64,000 nt of DNA from the NCBI RefSeq assembly GCF_003633615.1, contig NZ_RBKU01000001.1, positions 6,324,001-6,388,000 on the forward strand, written 5' to 3'. The notes beneath the pieces were generated by a model that did not search any database, was not told the DNA's origin, and was given only the letters and a program-made list of their open reading frames with translations. The DNA comes from Mucilaginibacter gracilis (GTDB lineage Bacteria > Bacteroidota > Bacteroidia > Sphingobacteriales > Sphingobacteriaceae). A program made the translations under genes and the position numbers. This document shows positions 43,476 to 53,413 of this stretch, piece after piece. Each line of letters starts with the position of its first letter. The stretch's first letter is position 1.

Positions 43476-44054
43476 TCAATCTATATGGTAACAAATGCGG
43501 CAACGGGGTTCGTAAGTTTCCTTTTCGCCTAATAGTATTTTGGCAGGGTTATGCACCAGGCGGTATGAATACAGGGCAGGGTTACCGCACTTAACACACA
43601 CGGCATGTACCTTGGTTACCGATTCGGCAATGGCCATAATGGCGGGCATGGGGCCAAAGGGCTTACCCAAAAAATCCATATCCAAACCTGCAACAATTAC
43701 CCTAATGCCCTTGTTGGCAAGTTGGTTACACACATTTGGCAATTCATCATCAAAAAACTGGGCCTCATCAATACCAACTACCTGGGTATTACCGCCCAAC
43801 AGTAAAATTGACGATGCGTTTTCAACCGGGGTGGAGTGGATAGAATTTAAATCGTGCGAAACCACAGCAGTTTCGTCATACCGGGTATCTGTTTTAGGTT
43901 TAAATATTTCTACGTTTAACCGGGCTATCTGCGCCCTCCGTAAGCGGCGTATCAACTCTTCGGTTTTGCCCGAAAACATAGAACCACATATCAATTCAAT
44001 ACTCCCGCCAAATTCGCTGCGGCGCCTAAAAACATCTTCGCTAAATAGCATCAT
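43476..44054 (-). CDS. tdk: Thymidine kinase (type II)
   Basis: 192 residues. It phosphorylates thymidine in the salvage pathway. Walker A GSMFSGKTEELI, Walker B-like VGIDEAQFF, the lasso with four zinc cysteines (CVKC and CRIC) and the HAVCVKCGNPA block. Normal length. Converges with the SDR gene over a short hairpin (GGTTAGC / GCTAAACC). Confidence 0.96.
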   Translation of the reverse strand: MMLFSEDVFRRRSEFGGSIELICGSMFSGKTEELIRRLRRAQIARLNVEIFKPKTDTRYDETAVVSHDLNSIHSTPVENASSILLLGGNTQVVGIDEAQFFDDELPNVCNQLANKGIRVIVAGLDMDFLGKPFGPMPAIMAIAESVTKVHAVCVKCGNPALYSYRLVHNPAKILLGEKETYEPRCRICYHID

Positions 44055-44091
44055 TACCCCTTTGTGAACCCCAAATATCAGAATTTAATGG

Positions 44092-44099
44092 TACTTTTG
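44092..44099 (+). promoter_or_regulatory. Possible -7 element for the acidic orphan
   Basis: TACTTTTG fits TAnnTTTG 34 bases before ATG 44134; no -33 element at normal spacing. Confidence 0.4.
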
Positions 44100-44133
44100 G
44101 ACAAGATTTTACCAACATTACACCAGCATAGTT

Positions 44134-45087
44134 ATGACCAAAAATGAGATCCTGAAAAAAATAGGCATCATTATTATAGAACTACGTGACCAGTATGACT
44201 TAATACAACTTAATAGCGATGACATTATTGATATTGAATTAGAATTATTTGTCGCAAACTCTCATTTTTTAACAGACCACGTTGAGATACTTCGTAAGCT
44301 TAATAACCAGCAACAAGCTTTACCAAAAACACTGCCGCCGCCACCGCCACCTGCCGAACCTACCAAATATTTTGAACCGGTTGTAAAAACAGCCGCGCCC
44401 GAAAAAAGGCAACACATACCCGATTATTTTAACGTTGAGGAGGAAGACATACCTTTTGCAAAACTGGCGCAGCAAATTGCAGACGCCGCCAAGAAAGACC
44501 AAACTACGGACGCTCAGGAGGAAGAACAAACACCCGAACCTGTAATTAAACACGAGTTAGTTTTAGATGAACTGGAGGTTGTTAACCATTTACCCATATC
44601 AGGCGAAGAATGGGACCACGCAGAAGAAGAGCAGGAAGAGGAAACCGTAACTGCAGAACCTATTGAAAACGAACCTGCCGCCGAACCAAGCGCAGCAACC
44701 GAAGAAATTATAGTTTACCAACCGGAAGTTATTAATCCGCAGGTTATTGAGGAAGAAGCGAGCGAAAAACCGCCTGTTACTATTAATCAAATATTATCGG
44801 CGCAATTGCCCGGCGCACAACGCCTGGCTTCGTTTGCCGAGGCACAACCTATTAAAGATCTAAAATCGGCCATTATGCTCAACGACAAGCTGCTGTTTGT
44901 GCGCGACCTGTTTAATGGCTACAGCATGGCTTACGGTGAAGCTATTGAAATACTTAACCGCTTTAACCGCTTTGACGAAGCCGACCAGTTTTTAAAAATA
45001 AATTATTACGCAAAAAATAATTGGGAAGCCAAACAAGCTACAACCGATAAATTTTATCAGCTTTTACAACGCCGGTTTCCCGAATAA
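44134..45087 (+). CDS. Acidic protein of unknown function with conserved helical C-terminal domain
   Basis: 317 residues in three parts: a helical N-terminus (1-62), a proline run LPPPPPP and a Glu/Pro-rich linker (about 66-210), and a compact helical C-terminal domain (about 215-317) containing LKSAIMLNDKLLFVRDLFNGYSMAYGEAIEILNRF. That last domain resembles one found in several Bacteroidetes hypothetical proteins. No signal peptide or membrane segment. Function not recognised. Confidence 0.7.
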   Translation: MTKNEILKKIGIIIIELRDQYDLIQLNSDDIIDIELELFVANSHFLTDHVEILRKLNNQQQALPKTLPPPPPPAEPTKYFEPVVKTAAPEKRQHIPDYFNVEEEDIPFAKLAQQIADAAKKDQTTDAQEEEQTPEPVIKHELVLDELEVVNHLPISGEEWDHAEEEQEEETVTAEPIENEPAAEPSAATEEIIVYQPEVINPQVIEEEASEKPPVTINQILSAQLPGAQRLASFAEAQPIKDLKSAIMLNDKLLFVRDLFNGYSMAYGEAIEILNRFNRFDEADQFLKINYYAKNNWEAKQATTDKFYQLLQRRFPE

Positions 45088-45113
45088 GTGAGCGTAAAAA
45101 TTATTAGCACAAC

Positions 45114-45160
45114 AGATGTTTTATTGTGAAAATAGCCGCGGCCTCCACAATAAAACATCT
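45114..45160. terminator. Bidirectional terminator hairpin between convergent genes
   Basis: Perfect 15-base-pair stem AGATGTTTTATTGTG (45114-45128) / CACAATAAAACATCT (45146-45160), 17-base loop. It lies between the acidic orphan and the end of rodA. Confidence 0.65.
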
Positions 45161-45211
45161 TTCCTGTTTATGGGCAATTGGGTATTGATATGGCTTTAGT
45201 ATAGGTGATGA

Positions 45212-46480
45212 TTATCCCACTACGCCCATCCGGTTAGAATCCAGCTTGATAAGTGTAAACAACAACAAAGTAAAGCTCCATAACGACGATCCACCATAGC
45301 TTATAAACGGTAGCGGGATGCCAATTACAGGCACAGCACCAATGGTTAAGCCGATATTGATAAAAACGTGGAAAAATATAACGCAGGCAACCCCATAGCC
45401 GTATATGCGCGAAAATGGCGATCGCTGTCGTTCCGCAAGGAAAATAATGCGGAGGATTAAAAATACATACAGGCCCAACACAACCACCGAGCCTGCAAAA
45501 CCCCACTCCTCGCCTACGGTACAAAAAATAAAATCGGTACTTTGCTCGGGCACAAACGAAAAGCGGGTTTGCGTGCCCTGTAAATAGCCCTTACCCCATA
45601 ACTTGCCCGATCCAATGGCTATTTTGCTTTGGTGTACGTTGTAACCGGCACCTTTTAGGTTTGATGCCCGGCCAAGCCATTCGTCAATACGCACGCGCTG
45701 GTGTTCTTTAATAATATGCTGGTAAATAAAAGGCACGGCCAGGGTAAACGCTATTGATAAAACAATTGCCGCACTCGTGGCTAAAACCAGTTGCTTATTC
45801 TTCCTAAAAAGTAAAATTATGGTAATGCAAATAACCAGTATGCCAACAATTACATACATGGGTTTAAGCAATAAGCTAAAAATAAACAAGGCTATAAATA
45901 TACCGCCGAGTATTAAAAACTTAGATGATAAGCCTTCGCGGTAAAGCACAAATATTAACGAGCAAAACACCAGTGTCGATCCATCGTCTGGCTGCATTTT
46001 AATCAATACCATGGGCACCAGTATAATTGCCCCGGCAACAAGGAACGATCTGAGTTCGGTTATCTTAATGTTTACCCCGCTCAAATATCGCGCAAGCAGT
46101 AAACATGTAGAGTACTTTGCAAACTCAGAGGGTTGTAGCCTAAACATACCGATAGCAATCCAGGCCTGGTTACCGCCCACATTCTTACCCATAACTAATA
46201 CCAGCACCAGTAAAAACAACGTTACGCCATAAAAAACAGGTGTTAACGCGCTAAAAAAACGGCTATCCAGCAATAAAATAACGCCACCTAATAACAGCGC
46301 ACCAATTATAAAAATAAATTGCTTTGAGTAATCGGTCGTCATGCTATCTAATATACCGGGGTGCAATTCGTCGTACACGGCAGCATGAATATTAAACCAG
46401 CCAATTGTGCATAATGCAATGTAAATTAACACAATTACCCAATCCACATTAAAAAAGAAACTGCGCGGGCTATTATTCAT
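45212..46480 (-). CDS. rodA: Rod shape-determining protein RodA (SEDS glycosyltransferase)
   Basis: 422 residues with about ten membrane helices. SEDS peptidoglycan polymerase partner of PBP2 in the elongasome. Conserved blocks: MQPDDGSTLVF, the loop with QSKIAIGSGKLWGKGYLQGTQTRFSFVPEQSTDFIF, and GIPLPFISYGGSSLW. Overlaps the PBP2 gene by 8 bases. Last gene of the purH-mre cluster. Confidence 0.96.
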   Translation of the reverse strand: MNNSPRSFFFNVDWVIVLIYIALCTIGWFNIHAAVYDELHPGILDSMTTDYSKQFIFIIGALLLGGVILLLDSRFFSALTPVFYGVTLFLLVLVLVMGKNVGGNQAWIAIGMFRLQPSEFAKYSTCLLLARYLSGVNIKITELRSFLVAGAIILVPMVLIKMQPDDGSTLVFCSLIFVLYREGLSSKFLILGGIFIALFIFSLLLKPMYVIVGILVICITIILLFRKNKQLVLATSAAIVLSIAFTLAVPFIYQHIIKEHQRVRIDEWLGRASNLKGAGYNVHQSKIAIGSGKLWGKGYLQGTQTRFSFVPEQSTDFIFCTVGEEWGFAGSVVVLGLYVFLILRIIFLAERQRSPFSRIYGYGVACVIFFHVFINIGLTIGAVPVIGIPLPFISYGGSSLWSFTLLLFTLIKLDSNRMGVVG

Positions 46481-48455
46481 TTTCTTTCCTCCTGAATTGA
46501 ATAGCTACCAGTTGCTGTTGGTTGTGTTTGTTACCGCGCGCTGCACTCTTAATTTGTTTTATACTATCTTTTTTAACGCTTTTTACAGAATCGGCTACTG
46601 CTTTTTGTTTAGCTGCAGCCACATCGGTTTTTAAAGCCGGCAACAAATTTTGATCCATTATCCATTGCGGTGTTTTGCCCGATGCTCTTGATGTTAAACT
46701 ATCTCTTAGGTATTTTTCTACAATGTAGCTTGCTATAGGTGCTGCCCACCAGGCGCCCTGCCCTGCATTTTCAACCACCACGGCTATTGCAATACGAGGA
46801 TGATCGCGCGGAGCGAAAGCAACAAATATAGAGTGGTTTTTACCGTGCGGGTTTTGGGCCGTACCCGTTTTGCCACACATTACAATACCCGGTATGCGCG
46901 ATGCTGCCGCAGTACCACGCTCTACAACCTGCTGCATACCGTTAATTACAGGTTCAAAATATTGGTCGTCTATCCCTACGCTAATTTTTTGGGTAAAATC
47001 TTTTTTTATTACGGCCCTGTTACCAATTGACTTAATTAAATGCGGTTTATAATAATAGCCATGATTAGCTATAATGCATTCAATATTAGCCAACTGCAAG
47101 GGAGTTGCCAATAACTCGCCCTGGCCTATACCAAGCGATATAATAGAGCTCGACCGCCAGCGGTTTACGCCGAAACGTTTATCGTACTGTGCGTTGGTGG
47201 GCACATTACCCCACTTTTCGTGTGGCATATCAACACCCAGGCGCACACCAAAGCCAAACTTGTTTACCTTAGCTCTCCAGTCAGCAAAAGTTGATTCAAT
47301 GCTTTTAGGCCCGTTAACGTTCATCAGTTTTTCAAAAACATTATCAAAATAGGTATTGCACGATTGTGCTATCGCTCTTGATAAATCGCAAACACCATGT
47401 ACCTCATCGCAATGTACCCCTTGGTTACCTGCCCAATAAATACCAGTACATGTAAATGTTGTTTGAGGCTTTATTAAGCCCGATTGCAGTGCTATTAAAG
47501 CATCCAGTGGTTTAAAAGATGACCCCGGAGGATAATAGGCCTGTATAGGCCTGATAAAGAATGGATTGTAGGGGTTTTTATATAATTCGGCAGCGTTATT
47601 ACCGCGTTCGCGGCCAACCATTAGGTTAGGGTCGTAACCGGGGCTACTCACAAAACACAAAATTTCGCCCGTTGAGGGTTCAATGGCAACAATGCTGCCC
47701 ACTTTATTCTTCATTAGTTTTTCACCCAGTTTCTGGATGTCAATATCTAACGATGAAATTAACGGATCACCCGCAACCATTGCGGTATCTTCCAACCCGT
47801 TAAGAAACTTCTCTTTCACCACACCTTTCGAGTCAACCAATGCAGTTTTAACGCCGCGTTGCCCGCGAAGCGAATCTTCATAAGCTTTTTCAACACCGGT
47901 ACGGCCTATATAGTCGCCGCGTTTATAGTAGCCGTGCGATTTTTTTATGTCATTATCGGTTACCTCGTCAATAAATCCCAAAAACTGGGCCGCTACCGAA
48001 TCGGGATAGGTGCGTACGCTACGCTGAACACCCACAAAACCAGGAAATTCATACGATAGTTCGGAAAACGCGGTGTATGATTTTAAAGGCAATTGCTTTT
48101 CAAATGCCGAAGCCAAAGAGCGCGAATAGATCAGTGCTTTTCGTAAACGCTTTTCAACGCCTGCCTTGTCAATACCTAACAGTTGGCAAAGCTTTAATGT
48201 ATCAAATGGCTTTACCTCGCGCGGGGTAACCATAATGTCGTAAACGGGTTCGTTTTGAACCAATACTTTACCTTTGCGGTCAAAAATTTCTCCCCGGCTG
48301 GGAAACAGGATAAAAGTTTTTTTTACATTTCTGTTTGCCGACACAGTGTACTGGTCGTCAACAAGTTGAATGTAAAATAACCGGCCTAGCAAAGCTACAG
48401 CCATACAAATAAAAATACCCTGTATTACGTATCGGCGCTCAAAAAAATTGTTCAT
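46473..48455 (-). CDS. mrdA: Penicillin-binding protein 2
   Basis: 660 residues, class B transpeptidase. One N-terminal membrane helix (about 10-28), pedestal domain (40-240), transpeptidase with Ser in PPGSSFKPL (near 311), SCN in IAQSCNTYF and KTGTAQ. The C-terminal 60 residues are a Lys/Ser/Ala-rich tail. It crosslinks the glycan strands made by RodA. Starts on the last base of mreD. Confidence 0.97.
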   Translation of the reverse strand: MNNFFERRYVIQGIFICMAVALLGRLFYIQLVDDQYTVSANRNVKKTFILFPSRGEIFDRKGKVLVQNEPVYDIMVTPREVKPFDTLKLCQLLGIDKAGVEKRLRKALIYSRSLASAFEKQLPLKSYTAFSELSYEFPGFVGVQRSVRTYPDSVAAQFLGFIDEVTDNDIKKSHGYYKRGDYIGRTGVEKAYEDSLRGQRGVKTALVDSKGVVKEKFLNGLEDTAMVAGDPLISSLDIDIQKLGEKLMKNKVGSIVAIEPSTGEILCFVSSPGYDPNLMVGRERGNNAAELYKNPYNPFFIRPIQAYYPPGSSFKPLDALIALQSGLIKPQTTFTCTGIYWAGNQGVHCDEVHGVCDLSRAIAQSCNTYFDNVFEKLMNVNGPKSIESTFADWRAKVNKFGFGVRLGVDMPHEKWGNVPTNAQYDKRFGVNRWRSSSIISLGIGQGELLATPLQLANIECIIANHGYYYKPHLIKSIGNRAVIKKDFTQKISVGIDDQYFEPVINGMQQVVERGTAAASRIPGIVMCGKTGTAQNPHGKNHSIFVAFAPRDHPRIAIAVVVENAGQGAWWAAPIASYIVEKYLRDSLTSRASGKTPQWIMDQNLLPALKTDVAAAKQKAVADSVKSVKKDSIKQIKSAARGNKHNQQQLVAIQFRRKENE

Positions 48456-48979
48456 TAACGTTCCCTTTTCCTGAAAAATAATAATCCGGAAATCACTATC
48501 AAAAATACGGTAAAAACTGAACTTAAAGCAAATCTGCTCAAGGTATATTGTATCTCCGATAAGCGAAAAACTTCCAGGTTAAACAGAAAAAAATGATGGA
48601 AGAGTGTGAGTATAAATACGTATGCAAAAAACCACCTGAAACCCATAATACTCAGGGTTGGCTCGGGTTCGTTATCAAAGCCGTCTTTTTGTACGGTTAT
48701 ATTAATAAACACAATGCGTACAAATGCAAGTACAACACAGGCTGCCGCATGCAGGCCCGGCGTATCGTAAAAGGCATCTAAAGTAAGGCCCAATATAAAC
48801 GATAGTATAAATAAAACAATGTTGGGTACATTAAAAGGCAGCAGTAATATAAACAGGATATAGGTATACGGAGTAGCCAGGTTGTAGAGGGTAATATTTT
48901 TGAGCAAAAACACCTGTAAAGCAACTGATAGCACAAAGCGCATCAGGTTTACAAAAATCATGGTGGTTGTTCTATTCAT
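48455..48979 (-). CDS. mreD: Rod shape-determining protein MreD
   Basis: 174 residues from ATG 48979, with about five membrane helices and no soluble domain, as usual. The open frame extends upstream into mreC, but ATG 48979, overlapping the mreC stop by 8 bases, matches the family start. Identification rests on topology and on position between mreC and PBP2. Confidence 0.9.
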   Translation of the reverse strand: MNRTTTMIFVNLMRFVLSVALQVFLLKNITLYNLATPYTYILFILLLPFNVPNIVLFILSFILGLTLDAFYDTPGLHAAACVVLAFVRIVFINITVQKDGFDNEPEPTLSIMGFRWFFAYVFILTLFHHFFLFNLEVFRLSEIQYTLSRFALSSVFTVFLIVISGLLFFRKRER

Positions 48980-49811
48980 CCTTATCCTTTTTATCCTGAC
49001 TTTGAACTTCGGCCTGCTCTTTTGCAAGTTTGTTAACTACCACATTCACATACTCCAGTTTGCCATAATCAACAGCAAGGTCAAGGTACATATTTAAAAA
49101 CAGGCCGCCTTCTTTGGCATGCAGGTTACTTACCCTACCAATAGGTATGCCGGTTGGGTATAATGATTGCCCCGATGTTACCACCCGCTCGCCCAGTTTA
49201 GGCTTTACACTGTTTGATACGTCCATCAGCAAGCCCTGGTGCGGGTTAAGGTCAACACCCCAGGTTACGGTACCTATCTCTTTGGTATCGGCAAACATGG
49301 CACTTACGCGCGCATTACTATTTAATAACGATTGTATACTCGCAAAGTGTTCGGTTGTTTTTACTACCAAACCAACTACGCCGCTACCGCAAATAACACC
49401 CATGTCTTTTTCTATACCATCTTTACTGCCAATATTAATGGTGATGTAATTGTTGCGCCGGTTGGTAGAGTTACTAACCACCTTAGCCGGAATATATTGG
49501 TACTGCTGGTTATAAACGGTATCTTTTACGGTACGTTTAGCCATCGTATCAATATAAAAAGACGACTTTAACTGGTTGCGCAGCATAGCGTTCTCGCGCG
49601 CCAGGCTATCGTTAACATGGCCTAACGACAGATAGTCGCTCACCTGGCTCACTTTTGAGTTGATGCCACCCGTAAAATTGTTAATGGAGCTAATGTAGGA
49701 TGCCTTTTGAAAGGAATTATGATTGACCAGTATAATTATAGCTGCAATTTCAAAAATAACAAATAAAAAAAATGCGTTGTACTTTCTGAGGAAGATCCAG
49801 AGGTTATACAT
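48972..49811 (-). CDS. mreC: Rod shape-determining protein MreC
   Basis: 279 residues. N-terminal membrane helix (about 10-30), short coiled coil (55-85, LARENAMLRNQL), then the double beta-barrel MreC core with NYITINIGSKDGIEKDMGVI, GVVGLV and GERVVTSGQSLYPTGIPIGRV. The C-terminus is a Lys/Asp/Glu/Gln tail. Scaffold of the elongasome in the periplasm. Confidence 0.95.
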   Translation of the reverse strand: MYNLWIFLRKYNAFFLFVIFEIAAIIILVNHNSFQKASYISSINNFTGGINSKVSQVSDYLSLGHVNDSLARENAMLRNQLKSSFYIDTMAKRTVKDTVYNQQYQYIPAKVVSNSTNRRNNYITINIGSKDGIEKDMGVICGSGVVGLVVKTTEHFASIQSLLNSNARVSAMFADTKEIGTVTWGVDLNPHQGLLMDVSNSVKPKLGERVVTSGQSLYPTGIPIGRVSNLHAKEGGLFLNMYLDLAVDYGKLEYVNVVVNKLAKEQAEVQSQDKKDKDE

Positions 49812-49891
49812 TTCTTTTATCTGTTATATTATTGGGGTATAGGGTTATCAACAACGGTACTAACTTATTAACTAATAACCCAATAAAAAAA

Positions 49892-50914
49892 TTATTGCAT
49901 CAAAAACTTAAATGTACCGATATTTTTAAGTGCTATGCCTGTTCCGCGCACTACTGCACGCAATGGATCTTCGGCAACATGCACAGGCAGTTTGGTTTTG
50001 GCTGCAATACGTTTATCAAGGCCACGCAGTAAAGCACCACCACCAGTTAAATAAATACCGGTTTGATAAATATCGGCAGATAGCTCTGGGGGAGTAATTT
50101 CCAAAGCCTTTAAAATAGCTTCTTCTATTTTGGAGATTGATTTATCAAGGCAATGAGCTATTTCGGTATACGATACCGTAATTTGTTTAGGTACACCGGT
50201 CATTAAATCGCGGCCCTGTACTGCAAAATCAGTTGGTGGTTCAACCAATTCAGGTAACGCGGCACCAACTTCTATTTTAATTTTCTCGGCAGTACGGTCG
50301 CCAATCATAATGTTATGTTGCCTGCGGATGTATTGAACAATATCCGAGTCAAAATTATCACCGGCTACGCGGATAGATTGATCGCAAACGATACCCGAAA
50401 GTGCAATTACAGCAATCTCGGTAGTACCACCACCGATATCAATAATCATGTTGCCCATTGGTTCTTCCACATCAATACCTATACCCACTGCTGCGGCCAT
50501 AGGTTCGTGTATCAGATATACTTCTTTGGCACCTGCAATTTCCGCCGAATCGCGCACGGCGCGTTTCTCAACCTCGGTTATACCCGATGGGATGCAGATC
50601 ACCATCCGCAACGACGGGAAAACCCAGCCCTTACCTTTATTTATCATGCGGATCATTCCGCGTATCATGTGCTCTGCAGCGTTAAAATCGGCAATAACGC
50701 CATCTTTAAGCGGGCGAACGGTGCGTATGTTGTCGTGCGTTTTACCTTCCATTTGCATAGCCTGACGGCCAATGGCAATCACCTTGTTTGTGGTGCGGTC
50801 AAAGGCAACGATGGATGGTTCGTCAACAACAACTTTATCATTATGTATAATAAGCGTGTTAGCGGTACCTAAATCAATGGCAATTTCTTGCGTAAAAAAA
50901 TTAAAAAGACCCAT
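49892..50914 (-). CDS. mreB: Actin-like cell-shape protein MreB
   Basis: 340 residues. Actin-fold ATPase that forms membrane-attached filaments and positions wall synthesis. Phosphate loops AIDLGTANTLI (12-22) and IDIGGGTTEIAVI, adenosine motif LTGGGALLRGLD, and the N-terminal amphipathic MGLFNFF. Upstream purH lies 97 bases away on the same strand. Confidence 0.98.
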   Translation of the reverse strand: MGLFNFFTQEIAIDLGTANTLIIHNDKVVVDEPSIVAFDRTTNKVIAIGRQAMQMEGKTHDNIRTVRPLKDGVIADFNAAEHMIRGMIRMINKGKGWVFPSLRMVICIPSGITEVEKRAVRDSAEIAGAKEVYLIHEPMAAAVGIGIDVEEPMGNMIIDIGGGTTEIAVIALSGIVCDQSIRVAGDNFDSDIVQYIRRQHNIMIGDRTAEKIKIEVGAALPELVEPPTDFAVQGRDLMTGVPKQITVSYTEIAHCLDKSISKIEEAILKALEITPPELSADIYQTGIYLTGGGALLRGLDKRIAAKTKLPVHVAEDPLRAVVRGTGIALKNIGTFKFLMQ

Positions 50915-51010
50915 GTCAGTTATGTTTCAAATAATTTGCAAAGTTTGTAAAAAAAAACTTCTCTACAACATTTAATGCAATAACAAAGTTATTGTTTTGG
51001 TACTGTAAAA

Positions 51011-52537
51011 TTAATGTTTAAAGTGGCGTACCCCGGTCATTACCATTGATATACCCTTGTCATCGGCCATCTTTATCGAATCCTGATCTTTTATGGAACC
51101 GCCAGGTTGCAATATAGCAGTAATTCCGGCATCAGCGGCAATTTCAACACAATCATTAAACGGAAAAAATGCATCCGATGCCATTACAGCACCATTCAAA
51201 TCAAAACCGAAAGCTTCGGCCTTAACAATAGCCTGTTTTAACGAATCAACACGCGATGTTTGGCCAACGCCACTTGCTATCAGTGTATTATTTTTAGCAA
51301 AAACAATGGTGTTTGATTTGGTATGTTTTACCACTTTGTTGGCAAAAAACAAGTCGCGCAGTTCAAGTTCGGTCGGCTGCTTTTGTGTAACCGGTTTCAT
51401 TTGGTCGGGCCCTTCAATAACCGCGTCTTTATCTTGTTCTATTACACCGTTAAGTAAGGTTTTAAATTGCTTAACGGGCAGCTCTACCTGGTTACGTATT
51501 AGTATTATACGGTTCTTTTTTTCGGTTAAATAAACCAAAGCTTCGTTAGTGTAAGCGGGGGCTATTAAAACCTCAAAAAACAGTTTGCTTATTTCGGCAG
51601 CAGTTTCTTCGTTAATCTCTTCGTTGGCAATAATTACACCGCCAAAAGCCGAAACCGGGTCGCAGGCCAGCGCATCCAGCCAGGCTTCTTTAATAAACGA
51701 CCGCGAAGCTACGCCGCATGCGTTGGTATGTTTTAATATGGCTATAGTTGGCTCGGTAAACTCATCTATTAAAGCCACGGCGGCATCAACATCAACCAGG
51801 TTGTTGTACGATAACTCTTTACCGTTTAACTTGGTAAACATAGCATCTAAATTGCCGTAGAAAATACCCTTTTGGTGAGGGTTTTCGCCGTAACGTAAAA
51901 CCTGACTTTTTTGTATGCTCTGTTTAAATACAGGTTCGGTAAAGTCCTGGTTAAAGTAGTTAAAAATAGCGCTATCGTAATGCGATGATATGTTGAAAGC
52001 CTGCTTTGCAAATGCGCGGCGCTGGTCTATCGTTGTTTCACCGTTTTGAGTTTTCAGGATATTTTCCAGTTCGGCGTAGTCATCTTTTGATGCAACTATG
52101 GTTACGTCTTTATAATTTTTAGCAGCGGCACGTATCAGCGAAATACCGCCAATGTCTATCTTCTCAATCACGTCATCATGTCCCGCTCCCGATTTTACAG
52201 TTTCTTCAAAAGGGTACAAATCAACAATTACCAAATCAATCTCCGGTATCTCATATTGTGCCAGTTGTTGTTGGTCGCCTTCAAAGCTGCGGCGGGCCAA
52301 AATACCACCAAATACTTTGGGATGCAGCGTTTTAACGCGACCACCTAATATGGATGGGTACGAAGTAAGGTCTTCAACAGCTATTACATCAACACCTAAA
52401 CCACGTATAAAATCTTCGGTACCACCGGTTGAATATATTTTAACGCCCAGGCGATTTAGCTCCAAAATTATGGGCTCAAGGTTATCTTTATAGTAAACAG
52501 AAATTAGTGCATTTTTTATAGCTACAGAACTACTCAT
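51011..52537 (-). CDS. purH: Bifunctional AICAR formyltransferase / IMP cyclohydrolase
   Basis: 508 residues from ATG 52537 (an in-frame upstream start at 52561 lies at or before the predicted transcription start). N-terminal MGS-type cyclohydrolase (1-200, with STGGTEDFI and GGRVKTLHPKVFGGIL), C-terminal AICAR transformylase (about 205-508, with LRYGENPHQKG, KHTNACGVA and SDAFFPFNDCVE). It does the last two steps to IMP. The purH-mreB neighbourhood is common in Bacteroidota. Confidence 0.97.
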   Translation of the reverse strand: MSSSVAIKNALISVYYKDNLEPIILELNRLGVKIYSTGGTEDFIRGLGVDVIAVEDLTSYPSILGGRVKTLHPKVFGGILARRSFEGDQQQLAQYEIPEIDLVIVDLYPFEETVKSGAGHDDVIEKIDIGGISLIRAAAKNYKDVTIVASKDDYAELENILKTQNGETTIDQRRAFAKQAFNISSHYDSAIFNYFNQDFTEPVFKQSIQKSQVLRYGENPHQKGIFYGNLDAMFTKLNGKELSYNNLVDVDAAVALIDEFTEPTIAILKHTNACGVASRSFIKEAWLDALACDPVSAFGGVIIANEEINEETAAEISKLFFEVLIAPAYTNEALVYLTEKKNRIILIRNQVELPVKQFKTLLNGVIEQDKDAVIEGPDQMKPVTQKQPTELELRDLFFANKVVKHTKSNTIVFAKNNTLIASGVGQTSRVDSLKQAIVKAEAFGFDLNGAVMASDAFFPFNDCVEIAADAGITAILQPGGSIKDQDSIKMADDKGISMVMTGVRHFKH

Positions 52538-52558
52538 GAATGGTGTTTTTAAGAGCCG

Positions 52559-52566
52559 CAAAAGTA
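52559..52566 (-). promoter_or_regulatory. -7 element of the purH promoter
   Basis: CAAAAGTA, i.e. TACTTTTG on the minus strand, 22 bases before ATG 52537. No clear TTG partner. Confidence 0.5.
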
Positions 52567-52708
52567 GCGATTTTTAAAGCGGATATGAAAGTAAAAAACC
52601 GAATATTGAGCGTTAATTTAACAAAAAACAAATACCTTAATTTTAACTGGTTACCACCTCAATAATTGACTGGAAAATGATAATTTCAAACCATCAATAA
52701 TCAACCTC

Positions 52709-53356
52709 ATGAAAAAATACTTTTTTATCATTTTGTTATTTCAGGCCTTCGGTCTGTTTGCGTCTTCACCTTTAAAAAAAGGCGATGTGTTAAATGTATG
52801 GGCGGTACATGGTTTGCCTGTTTATGAAAAGGTAAACGGCAAACAATTGCTGCTGATACCTTATGGCGAATTTATTACGGTAGATGATGGAGCTACCACC
52901 GCACCAATTTCAATCTCCATTAAGGGCGCCGAAATTAAACAGCCGCTTGTTTTAAAGGGACAATGGGTAAAGATTAAATACAAAAACCAGGTGGGCTTTG
53001 TGTTTAGCGGATACTTATCAAAAATGCCATGTTTTAAAAAAACAGGGATGGATTTTGAACCGGACGAGGCTTATTTGAAACGAATATACGGTACGCCAAA
53101 AGTAACTATTAAAAAAACCACAGTTAAAAAATTATCACAGGTTAATACTACAAAAACCTATAAAAATGGAATAATTGAAACCGAACTGGCAAGCGATGGC
53201 TGCATTGATGTTAACTTGTATCTTAACAACATAAGCTACCAGGACGGTATATTATTCGAACAAGCATCATTGTTTTGCCCTGATGCGGCTACTAACATCA
53301 AAATACAGGATTTGAAGAACGGAAAGGTAGCTATCTCATACTACTCCTGCGATTAA
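52709..53356 (+). CDS. Secreted SH3-like protein of unknown function
   Basis: 215 residues with a signal peptide (about 1-19). Residues 24-110 look like a bacterial SH3 fold (GDVLNVWAVHGLPVYEKVNG ... GQWVKIKYKNQVGFVFSGYLSKMP). The rest is a beta-rich domain with three cysteines, ending ISYYSCD. SH3b domains often bind cell-wall peptides. Single gene; no enzyme motif. Confidence 0.7.
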   Translation: MKKYFFIILLFQAFGLFASSPLKKGDVLNVWAVHGLPVYEKVNGKQLLLIPYGEFITVDDGATTAPISISIKGAEIKQPLVLKGQWVKIKYKNQVGFVFSGYLSKMPCFKKTGMDFEPDEAYLKRIYGTPKVTIKKTTVKKLSQVNTTKTYKNGIIETELASDGCIDVNLYLNNISYQDGILFEQASLFCPDAATNIKIQDLKNGKVAISYYSCD

Positions 53357-53413
53357 AATAATATCTCAAAAAATCCTAACTTCACGCCCTCAATAACATA
53401 CTCTATTATTTGC

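Noticed and set aside
43540..44067. A 175-codon frame opposite tdk
   Set aside because: Antisense shadow; tdk motifs are complete on the other strand.
50315..50872. A 185-codon frame opposite mreB
   Set aside because: Antisense shadow of mreB codon bias.
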